14,132 nt of DNA from an uncultured bacterium (lineage in GTDB: Bacteria; Cloacimonadota; Cloacimonadia; Cloacimonadales; Cloacimonadaceae). The DNA lies in NCBI GenBank assembly GCA_937960795.1, contig CALGPA010000065.1, positions 1 through 14,132 of the forward strand, written 5' to 3'. The notes beneath the pieces are model-generated. The model saw nothing but the letters and a program-made list of their open reading frames with translations. It was not told the DNA's origin and did not search any database. Each line of letters starts with the position of its first letter. Position 1 is the stretch's first letter. Positions 1 through 6,092 of this stretch are shown one piece after another. The translations under genes were made by a program, and so were the position numbers.

Positions 1-1
1 C

Positions 2-40
2 GAGATTTTTCTTGACAGGTAAGTGGCTATTTGGCGGAAT
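2..40 (+). promoter_or_regulatory. Promoter candidate of the ars operon
   Basis: A perfect -35-like TTGACA lies at 12-17, preceded by a T-run (GAGATTTTTC, 2-11). With a 17-nt spacer the -10 position is CGGAAT (35-40), only 3 of 6 matches to TATAAT, so the -10 is not convincing by the E. coli model. The same 15 bases, GAGATTTTTCTTGAC, recur upstream of phnD on the other strand, which supports a real promoter element. The start site cannot be fixed by eye. Confidence 0.6.
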
Positions 41-49
41 GACCAAATA
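28..49. promoter_or_regulatory. Inverted repeat, probable ArsR operator
   Basis: Arms TATTTGG (28-34) and CCAAATA (43-49) form a perfect 7-bp inverted repeat around an 8-nt centre. It sits between the -35-like box (12-17) and the arsR ribosome binding site (59-64), so a bound dimer would cover the expected -10 region. ArsR/SmtB repressors usually autoregulate through such dyads near their own promoter; that ArsR binds here is inference from position and symmetry. Confidence 0.6.
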
Positions 50-70
50 TAGAAGACTAAGGAGCTAAGC

Positions 71-373
71 ATGTCTGATAGAGAAAGATATACATACATG
101 GCAGCTGTGATGAAGGCTTTGGCGCATCCCACTCGCCTTTTCATCATAGATGAGTTGGAGAAGGGGCCCCGCAATGTCAGTGAGCTTACAGATCTTGTGG
201 GCATTGATATGTCTACTATGTCTCGCCATCTTGCCACATTGAAGCAAGTGGGCATCATTGGCTATACCAAGGTAAACAATCAGATGATATATCGTCTCTT
301 ATGTCCATGTGTGATGGATATGCACAAGTGTGTCGTCAAGATTAAGGAACAGGAGGGTAAACGTGAAAGTTAA
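71..373 (+). CDS. arsR: ArsR/SmtB-family metalloregulatory repressor
   Basis: A 100-residue winged-helix repressor, first gene of an arsenic-type operon. Residues 10-30 (MKALAHPTRLFIIDEL) are the classic ArsR opening helix. Residues 36-60 hold the helix-turn-helix, with MSTMSRHLATLK as recognition helix, and IYRLLCPC forms the end of the wing. The canonical ArsR sensor motif ELCVCDL in helix 3 is absent: the equivalent stretch reads ELTDLVG. Three cysteines instead cluster near the C-terminus at C78, C80 and C87 (C-P-C-x6-C), a likely thiolate site for As(III) or a related soft ligand, resembling in principle the relocated sites of some ArsR proteins. The start is ATG 71 with AAGGAG at 59-64. 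The gene overlaps the downstream permease by 11 nt. It probably represses its own operon through the dyad at 28-49. The family is certain; the inducer is inferred. Confidence 0.94.
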   Translation: MSDRERYTYMAAVMKALAHPTRLFIIDELEKGPRNVSELTDLVGIDMSTMSRHLATLKQVGIIGYTKVNNQMIYRLLCPCVMDMHKCVVKIKEQEGKRES

Positions 374-1673
374 CTGGAAAGAAATCAAGATCTTGGGGAT
401 TATGCTGGGAGTATTTCTGGCGGCGTATTTTGTACCATTTGAGTCTGCCCGGTTCAAGGGCGGGATCTTGGAAGCATTTTACATGCTCCAGGATTATGCG
501 CGATTGCATGTGCTGCTTTGCTTGATACCGGCGCTCTTCATTGCCGGAGGAGTGAGCGTCTTTATCAGCAGCGCCAGCGTGATGAAGTATCTTGGGCCGG
601 CAGCCAAGAAAGCAGTGGCATATGCTGTGGCATCGGTATCAGGCGCGATCTTGGCGGTCTGCAGTTGCACCATCTTGCCTCTTTTTAGCGGAATTTACAA
701 GCGTGGCGCGGGCTTGGGTCCGGCGATTGCTTTTTTATATTCCGGTCCGGCGATCAACGTCCTTGCCATCGTGATGACAGCGCGCATATTGGGACTTCAG
801 ATCGGAATTGCCAGAGCCGTGGGCGCGGTGGTGTTTAGCATCATCATCGGGCTCATTATGCATCTGTGGTTTCGAAAAGAAGAAACAGAGCGGCAGAAGA
901 ATGCTGCCGGCTTTGGTGGAGATGAGGAGTCCCGCCCCTTGTGGCAGACGATCATCTATTTTGCCTTGATGATCTTGATTTTGATCTTTCTAAATTGGGC
1001 AGAGCCAAATAGCGCTACGGCTGCTGGATTTGTGGTCTGGGCATACGGCTGGAAGTGGGTCATATCTGCGATATTGGCACTGCTTTTGGGCGTGACATTG
1101 CACTTGTATTACGGATTCAAGCTATGGAAGGTGATATTGAGCACGGCAATAGTCTTGACGGCCGGGATTATCTTCCCGGGACAGCCGTTGATTGCTTTTG
1201 TTGCGGGGATATCTCTCTTCAGTCTATTTTTGGCGCTGGAAAAGGGAGAGCTGAGGGATTGGTTGGGCTCCACATGGGATTTTGCCAAGCTCATCATACC
1301 TCTGCTGTTTTTAGGCGTGATGATAGCAGGTGCGCTTTTGGGGCGTCCCGGTTTTGAGGCTTGGATGCCATCTCGATGGATAGAGATAGCCGTGGGCGGA
1401 AACTCGCTTTGGGCAAACTTCTTCGCATCGATATCGGGAGCATTCATGTATTTTGCCACACTCACGGAGGTTCCGATCCTTCAGGGTCTTCTGGGAAGCG
1501 GCATGGGTAAAGGACCGGCATTGGCGCTTCTTCTGTCCGGACCGGCACTATCGCTGCCCAGTATGTTGGTGATCAATACCGTCTTAGGATTCAAGAAAAC
1601 CGCTGCCTTCATTCTATTGGTGGTGATCATGTCCACCATCACCGGATTTGTCTTTGGGGCAGTTTTTGGATAG
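363..1673 (+). CDS. arsP: ArsP/DUF318-family membrane permease
   Basis: An integral membrane permease of the ArsP_1/DUF318 family, about 436 residues, with roughly eight or more hydrophobic segments. Family hallmarks are VCSCTILPLF at residues 99-108 (paired C100 and C102), followed by GLGPAIAFLYSGPAINVL, and a second half-repeat LLLSGPALSLPSM near the C-terminus. This duplicated SGPA signature marks a two-repeat architecture. Characterised ArsP proteins export trivalent organoarsenicals; other members are uncharacterised. The start chosen is GTG 363, because AGGAGG at 351-356 sits 6 nt upstream; an earlier in-frame GTG at 330 has no ribosome binding site. It overlaps arsR by 11 nt, implying translational coupling. 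A charged cytoplasmic stretch (RKEETERQKN) separates the halves. Neighbouring thioredoxin and ArsC genes support an arsenic role; the exact substrate is uncertain. Confidence 0.92.
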   Translation: MKVNWKEIKILGIMLGVFLAAYFVPFESARFKGGILEAFYMLQDYARLHVLLCLIPALFIAGGVSVFISSASVMKYLGPAAKKAVAYAVASVSGAILAVCSCTILPLFSGIYKRGAGLGPAIAFLYSGPAINVLAIVMTARILGLQIGIARAVGAVVFSIIIGLIMHLWFRKEETERQKNAAGFGGDEESRPLWQTIIYFALMILILIFLNWAEPNSATAAGFVVWAYGWKWVISAILALLLGVTLHLYYGFKLWKVILSTAIVLTAGIIFPGQPLIAFVAGISLFSLFLALEKGELRDWLGSTWDFAKLIIPLLFLGVMIAGALLGRPGFEAWMPSRWIEIAVGGNSLWANFFASISGAFMYFATLTEVPILQGLLGSGMGKGPALALLLSGPALSLPSMLVINTVLGFKKTAAFILLVVIMSTITGFVFGAVFG

Positions 1674-1697
1674 ATAAACAGCTAAAAGGAGAAAAAA

Positions 1698-1934
1698 ATG
1701 ATTATCAAGATATTGGGCACCGGATGTCCTAAGTGTAAGAAACTGGAGGAAAATGCCCGTCAGGCCGCGAGCGAGCTCGGCCTCACAGCCGAGATCGAGA
1801 AGGTCGCTGATCTGGATGATATCATGGATTATGGCGTGATGATGACTCCCGCGTTGGTGATAGACGAGAAAGTGAAATCCAGCGGCAAGGTGGCATCAGT
1901 CGATGAGATCAAAGCCATGCTCCGGCAATATTAG
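1698..1934 (+). CDS. Mini-thioredoxin with CPKC active site
   Basis: A 78-residue thioredoxin-fold protein of the 'redox-active disulfide protein 2' family (also described as small glutaredoxin-like proteins). The active site is C10-P-K-C13, directly after the first strand (IIKILGTG). Residues 52-58 (VMMTPAL) contain the expected cis-proline loop (TP). The length suits the family, whose members lack the N-terminal strand and helix of full thioredoxins. The start ATG 1698 has AAGGAG 7 nt upstream, and the gene follows the permease by 24 nt. Lying between an ArsP-type permease and a thioredoxin-type ArsC, it may be the electron donor that re-reduces ArsC, or a chaperone for the permease; neither role can be shown from sequence alone. 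Confidence 0.93.
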   Translation: MIIKILGTGCPKCKKLEENARQAASELGLTAEIEKVADLDDIMDYGVMMTPALVIDEKVKSSGKVASVDEIKAMLRQY

Positions 1935-1980
1935 AGTAGCGACAGATGAGCAGATTCATACAGAGCGAAGGGCTTGACGG

Positions 1981-2397
1981 ATGAAGAAGAAAGTCCTCAT
2001 TCTCTGCACCGGCAATTCCTGTCGCAGCATCATGGCAGAAGCTATGATCAATCACTATTTGGGCGATCGCTATGAGGCATATTCAGCAGGAGTGTCGCAC
2101 TCGGAGGTGAATCCCATGGCTATCAAAATCTTGCAGGATATGGGCATTGAGACTGCCGGTTTTCGCTCCAAGAATGTCTCGGAATTTCTAAAAAGAGATG
2201 ATCTGGACTTGGTTGTAACAGTCTGCGATCACGCCAAAGAGAGCTGTCCTGTATTCTTAAGACCCATAGCTAAGCTTCACATCGGAATCAAGGATCCGGC
2301 GCCATATACCGATCATCCTGACGCCCTAAAATACTTCCGGAAGACCAAGGAAGAGATCATGAGCAAAGTGATCTCATACCTCATGGGAGAGCTATGA
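1981..2397 (+). CDS. arsC: Arsenate reductase, thioredoxin-coupled (LMW-PTP fold)
   Basis: A 138-residue cytoplasmic arsenate reductase of the low-molecular-weight tyrosine phosphatase fold. The anion loop is C9-T-G-N-S-C14-R15-S (CX5R). The redox relay cysteines are C82 and C89 in VTVCDHAKESCP, and the general acid region is D105-P-A-P. These positions match the S. aureus pI258 ArsC triad (C10, C82, C89) and D105 almost residue for residue, so it is a reductase rather than a plain phosphatase. It converts As(V) to As(III) and is regenerated by a thioredoxin; the CPKC protein encoded upstream is an obvious candidate. The gene follows it by 46 nt and has a modest GAAGGG ribosome binding site. 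It is the last ars gene. No intrinsic terminator is visible after it. Confidence 0.94.
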   Translation: MKKKVLILCTGNSCRSIMAEAMINHYLGDRYEAYSAGVSHSEVNPMAIKILQDMGIETAGFRSKNVSEFLKRDDLDLVVTVCDHAKESCPVFLRPIAKLHIGIKDPAPYTDHPDALKYFRKTKEEIMSKVISYLMGEL

Positions 2398-2515
2398 TTC
2401 CGGGGATTCGAGAATATTCGATTTCTGCTGCTGGATATGCTGATAAAACTCCTTGACAGATAGCTGCTTTTTCAAATCTTACAGATCAGCATTCAAATAA
2501 AGTCAAGGAGATATC
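2398..2515 (+). promoter_or_regulatory. Spacer with promoter candidate for sugar dehydrogenase
   Basis: This 118-nt gap between arsC and the sugar dehydrogenase holds a perfect TTGACA at 2453-2458. With a 17-nt spacer the -10 position reads ATCTTA (2476-2481), a weak match. A short palindrome GAATATTC occurs near 2412-2419 within a direct repeat of ATTCGA. AAGGAG at 2505-2510 is the ribosome binding site of the next gene. No hairpin with a T-run closes the ars operon, so read-through is possible. Confidence 0.45.
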
Positions 2516-4054
2516 GTGACAATGATCAAATCATCGATTGCTCCGGATGGTAGAGAATACCCTCTTCCTACCGAAGAAGAAAACGAGCAGGAACGAAAAC
2601 TTTTGTTGGACATCACCAAGGAGCAACGAGCCCTTGGCAGAAAGATTGTAGCCGTGCAAGGCTTGGGATTTGTAGGTTGTGTAATGGCTTCCGTGGTGGC
2701 AGACGCCACTGATAAAGACGGCAATCCCATCTACTTTGTGCATGGTCATCAGCGAGCTTCCAAGCGTTCATTTTGGAAAGTGCCGGTGATCAATAGTGGA
2801 GTGCCGCCGGTGAGTTCCTCGGATCCGGAAGTGCCCGAGATCTTTAAGAGAACCGTCGTAGAGAAAAAGAACTTCCGAGCCACGAGCGTCGAAGCGGTCT
2901 ACTCCATGGTGGATATCGTGGTGGTAGACATCCAATTGGACGCTACAAAGCCGGCTTTTGGGCAAGCGGAAAAAGGATATTGCGACATCACCGCCTTCCG
3001 TGAAGGCATCCGCATGCTGGGGCAAAACATCGATCCCGGCTGTCTGGTATTGGTTGAGACCACCGTGCCTCCGGGAACTTGCGAGAAGGTCGTCAAGCCA
3101 ATCCTGGAAGAAGAATTTACTAAACGCGGCATTGATATCTCCACGAATCCACCCTTGGTAGCACACTCCTATGAGCGCGTGATGCCGGGTGCCAAGTATG
3201 TGTCGTCTATCCGGGATTTTTGGCGTGTGTTTTCGGGTGTGAACCCCAAAAGCATAGAATTATGCAGAGAATTTCTAAGCAATGTGCTCGATGTGGAGAA
3301 CTATCCACTCACTCAGCTGGACAATACCAATGCCAGTGAGCTTGCCAAGACGATGGAAAATAGCTATCGTGCCACCAACATCGCGCTTACCTTGGAGTGG
3401 GCTCGTTTTGCGGAACAGATCGGGGTCGATATCTTCAAGGTGCGAGACGCGATCCGCAAGCGCAAGGGGACTCACGACAATCTTCTGCGTCCGTCTTTGG
3501 GCGTGGGTGGATATTGCCTCACCAAGGATCCGGTTTTAGCAAATTGGGCGATGGGCGCTCTATTTGATGTGCCCGGGCAGCTTTCGGTGGCGATCAACAG
3601 TGTGAATATAAACGATACCATGCCACTACATACTATCGATCTGATCCGTCACGAACACGAAGATCTGAAGAATCTCAAGATCAGCGTCTTGGGCGTCAGC
3701 TATCTGGAAAATGTGGGAGATACTCGCCATAGTCCTTCCAAGACATTGGTGGAATTTCTGCGCAAAGATCTAGCGCTGGTGCGTGCTCATGACCCCTATG
3801 TGGAGCACTGGGACGAGCTGGAGGAAGTGGAGGTGGAAAAGGATCTCCCTGCGATGCTCGAAGGCAGCCAAGTGGTGATCTTTGCCGTTGGTCATGATCA
3901 ATACAAGAATCTTGAGCCCAAGGATCTGATCGATATGTGCAAGACCAGACCTCTGATTATCGATTGCTCAAACTTCCTTGATGACGTCAAGATCAATAAG
4001 TATAAAGGCTTGGGCTGCAAAGTGCGCGGCGTGGGCAAAGGACATATAGTTTAG
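2516..4054 (+). CDS. UDP-glucose/GDP-mannose dehydrogenase family protein
   Basis: A 512-residue NAD(P)-dependent nucleotide-sugar dehydrogenase, expected to oxidise a UDP- or GDP-sugar to its uronic acid for surface polysaccharide synthesis. In order: an unusual N-terminal extension of about 42 residues, a Rossmann domain with G49-L-G51-F-V-G54, the ETTVPPGT strand (181-188), the central helix with SELAKTMENSYRATN (K278 and N282 as likely catalytic Lys and Asn), the catalytic loop GVGGYC334LTK337D338, and a C-terminal sugar-nucleotide-binding domain beginning at KISVLGVSYL. It is longer than typical members (about 420-450). The acidic residue usual at the end of strand beta-2 is absent (YFVHGHQR instead), and the usual GLAFKxNTDDxR is VSYLENVGDTRHSP. 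GTG 2516 has AAGGAG 5 nt upstream; ATG 2522 is the alternative. No glycosyltransferase adjoins it, so the substrate is unknown. Confidence 0.88.
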   Translation: MTMIKSSIAPDGREYPLPTEEENEQERKLLLDITKEQRALGRKIVAVQGLGFVGCVMASVVADATDKDGNPIYFVHGHQRASKRSFWKVPVINSGVPPVSSSDPEVPEIFKRTVVEKKNFRATSVEAVYSMVDIVVVDIQLDATKPAFGQAEKGYCDITAFREGIRMLGQNIDPGCLVLVETTVPPGTCEKVVKPILEEEFTKRGIDISTNPPLVAHSYERVMPGAKYVSSIRDFWRVFSGVNPKSIELCREFLSNVLDVENYPLTQLDNTNASELAKTMENSYRATNIALTLEWARFAEQIGVDIFKVRDAIRKRKGTHDNLLRPSLGVGGYCLTKDPVLANWAMGALFDVPGQLSVAINSVNINDTMPLHTIDLIRHEHEDLKNLKISVLGVSYLENVGDTRHSPSKTLVEFLRKDLALVRAHDPYVEHWDELEEVEVEKDLPAMLEGSQVVIFAVGHDQYKNLEPKDLIDMCKTRPLIIDCSNFLDDVKINKYKGLGCKVRGVGKGHIV

Positions 4055-4076
4055 CTGTATATAACCGGTTTAGCAT

Positions 4077-4110
4077 TGGGTCGGGAGCGGGATAGCCATC
4101 TTCCGACCCA
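4077..4110 (+). terminator. Hairpin, weak terminator or leader structure
   Basis: TGGGTCGG (4077-4084) pairs perfectly with CCGACCCA (4103-4110) around an 18-nt loop. It lies 22 nt after the dehydrogenase stop and 21 nt before the next start codon. The following bases, TCCTTTG, are a poor U-tract, so termination would be inefficient or Rho-assisted. It could also act as a partial attenuator or processing site for the yprB-like gene. Confidence 0.5.
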
Positions 4111-4131
4111 TCCTTTGTAAGTGGATATGAT

Positions 4132-5325
4132 ATGGATTTTCAGGATTTTGATGGTGATGAGATCGGGATCAAGGAACTATTGCGGGAGAGCATAGCTCAA
4201 AGCATCCCGGGCAGCTTTTCCGAGCACCCGAGCGATCCCTGTTTTATTGCACGTGCATACTATCCGCTAAAGAGCCGGGTGGAGGATCTTCCGCTCTATC
4301 CCCAAGGGATTCCTCATATCATCCGATCCTGGGCGGGGCTTGAGGGGGATTATCAGCGCGAGGATATCCTCTTTTTGGATCTGGAAACGACCGGATTGGG
4401 ACGCGGCGGGAATCTGGCTTTTATGATCGGGCTCGGCTATTATGAAGGCGAAAGCTACGTCGTAGAACAGATCTTTCTTCCGGATCCGGACGCGGAGGAG
4501 AATAGCTTTGATCGGCTGCGCGAGCTCTGTGAGAACCACAGCCTCCTTGTGACCTTCAATGGCAAGACATTCGATGTCCCCGTCCTGGAATCCCGGCTAT
4601 TGTATCATCAGATTTGGCTTGACCTGCGCGGGATTGAGCATCTGGATCTTCTGCATATTGCACGCAGACTCTGGAAGCGACGTCTAGCCTCCTGCGCTAT
4701 GGAAAGCCTTGAGTTTTACCTTCTGGATCAGAGCAGGGACCACTCTGAAGATATCCCCGGAGCGCTGATCCCTCAATGCTATCTGGGCTATCTGCAGACT
4801 GGAGACGTCAAGGATATCAACCGCATCTTTGGGCACAATCGATCGGACATCCTGCACACTGCCGCGCTTTTTACACTGATCTGCGACAAATGCTTTTATC
4901 CTCCTCAAGATGGCATGGATGCGCGCATAGATTATCATGCTCTGGCAAGGCTATACATCGCTCAGGGGCAGGAGGATGTGGCAAAGCGGATCCTGCTGGA
5001 TCTCTTGGCGGCAAGTGTGATCACGGCAGATATCCTCTATGAACTGGGGATGATCTACAAGCGGGAAAAGGACATTGAATCAGCGCTTCAGAGTTTTGAA
5101 GTGAGCGCAGATCTGCAGCATCATAATGCCATGCTGGAAGCTGCCAAGATCTTGGAAAAAGCTAAGGAATATGACAAAGCGCTGAAGCTCAGCGAGCGTT
5201 TGATGGCTCTACAAAGCAGTGCGGTTCCGATCAGGGAGAGCCTTCTAAGGGATCTTCAAAAAAGAATAGATCGGCTCCGAGGCAAAATCGAGCGGCTCGC
5301 CGCCAAAGCACCTACGATGCACTGA
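4132..5325 (+). CDS. yprB: YprB-like RNase H-fold exonuclease with TPRs
   Basis: A 397-residue protein of the YprB/COG3359 type, a predicted DEDDh 3'-5' exonuclease with C-terminal tetratricopeptide repeats. The catalytic acids are readable: D83 and E85 in LDLETTGL, D148 in TFNGKTFDVP, and H235 with D239 in GHNRSDILH. Together they make a full DEDDh set, so an active nuclease is expected; nucleic acid type and substrate are unknown. Residues 1-75 form a conserved-looking lead-in (PLYPQGIPH). Residues from about 262 onward (LARLYIAQGQ, YELGMIYKRE, AAKILEKAKEYDKAL) are helical TPR-like pairs, probably for protein contacts. ATG 4132 has only a weak Shine-Dalgarno (GTGGA). A hairpin precedes it and the gene converges on phnC with a 10-nt gap. 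Confidence 0.87.
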   Translation: MDFQDFDGDEIGIKELLRESIAQSIPGSFSEHPSDPCFIARAYYPLKSRVEDLPLYPQGIPHIIRSWAGLEGDYQREDILFLDLETTGLGRGGNLAFMIGLGYYEGESYVVEQIFLPDPDAEENSFDRLRELCENHSLLVTFNGKTFDVPVLESRLLYHQIWLDLRGIEHLDLLHIARRLWKRRLASCAMESLEFYLLDQSRDHSEDIPGALIPQCYLGYLQTGDVKDINRIFGHNRSDILHTAALFTLICDKCFYPPQDGMDARIDYHALARLYIAQGQEDVAKRILLDLLAASVITADILYELGMIYKREKDIESALQSFEVSADLQHHNAMLEAAKILEKAKEYDKALKLSERLMALQSSAVPIRESLLRDLQKRIDRLRGKIERLAAKAPTMH

Positions 5326-5339
5326 TCAAGCGGGATCAG
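5322..5339. repeat. Inverted repeat across convergent stop codons
   Basis: CTGATC (5322-5327) and GATCAG (5334-5339) form a perfect 6-bp inverted repeat with a 6-nt loop. Each arm contains the TGA stop of one of the two convergent genes (5323-5325 on plus, 5338-5336 on minus). No T-run follows on either strand, so it is not a classical terminator, but it is the only structure available between the two transcripts. Confidence 0.4.
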
Positions 5340-6076
5340 ATCTCCTCTGCGTCTTCTCCATAGATGGCCTTAAAGCGCTGCTTGTCAATCTCCTTGGGAA
5401 GACCCTCAAAGGCTTTGATGCCATCCTTGAGAGCGAGCACTTTGTTGCCATAACGACGCGCCAAAGATAGGAAGTGCAAGGAGCAAATCACCGCAATCCC
5501 TTCCCGATTGATCTCCGCCAGATATTGCATGATCGAATCCGCTGTGGCGGGATCAAGGCTGGCGACGGGCTCATCAGCGAGGATGATCTTGGGCTCCTGC
5601 ATTAGGGCTCGGGCGATTGCCACGCGTTGCTGCTGTCCGCCGGATAGCTGACGCACCTGCCGCTTGGCAAAATCCTGCAAGCCAACCCGCTTGAGATTGG
5701 CATAGGCAGAGTCTATCTCATCCTTGCTATATGGCGAGCCCAGATGGTGATAGCCCAGTCTTCCGCTGAGCACATTGGTGAGAACTGACAGGTTCTTGAC
5801 TAGGTTAAATTGCTGGAAGATCATGCCGATATTGCGCCGATAGTGCCGGAGATTTGCGCCTTTGAGCGGCATGATGGATTGACCCTGATAGATCACGTCT
5901 CCCTTGGTGGGCTCGATGAGACGATTGATACAACGCAGGAGCGTGGATTTTCCGCTGCCGGACAGACCCAAAAGGATTACGAAGTCTTCATCGCGTACGA
6001 CAAAGGAGAGGTCGTTTACAGCAAAGCTCTTACCGTCATAGCTTTTGTAGAGTTCTTTTACTTCCAACAAACTCAC
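5336..6076 (-). CDS. phnC: Phosphonate/phosphite-type ABC importer ATPase
   Basis: A 246-residue ABC ATPase of the PhnC type that would energise uptake of phosphonate, phosphite or a similar oxyanion from the cytoplasmic face. All motifs are intact: Walker A GLSGSGKST (37-45), Q-loop IFQQFNLV (Q88/Q89), signature LSGGQQQRVAIARAL (144-158), Walker B ILADEP (D168, E169), D-loop SLDP and switch H201 in ICSLHFLSLARRYG. The N-terminal CINRLIEPTKGDV and the NVLSGRLG stretch are typical of PhnC. It starts with GTG at 6076, with GGAAGG about 9 nt upstream, and lies 16 nt after phnD in an operon. The expected permease gene phnE is absent: the next gene is the convergent nuclease. The call rests on family motifs and on the adjacent PhnD. 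Confidence 0.91.
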   Translation of the reverse strand: MSLLEVKELYKSYDGKSFAVNDLSFVVRDEDFVILLGLSGSGKSTLLRCINRLIEPTKGDVIYQGQSIMPLKGANLRHYRRNIGMIFQQFNLVKNLSVLTNVLSGRLGYHHLGSPYSKDEIDSAYANLKRVGLQDFAKRQVRQLSGGQQQRVAIARALMQEPKIILADEPVASLDPATADSIMQYLAEINREGIAVICSLHFLSLARRYGNKVLALKDGIKAFEGLPKEIDKQRFKAIYGEDAEEI

Positions 6077-6092
6077 TTAAAATCGCCTTCCA

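Noticed and set aside
330..362. Earlier GTG start for the permease
   Set aside because: No ribosome binding site precedes it, and it adds 11 Arg- and Asn-rich residues; GTG 363 has AGGAGG at ideal spacing.
1981..2397. Protein tyrosine phosphatase rather than arsenate reductase
   Set aside because: C82 and C89 of the ArsC redox relay are present at the reference spacing, together with D105, and the operon context is arsenic-related.
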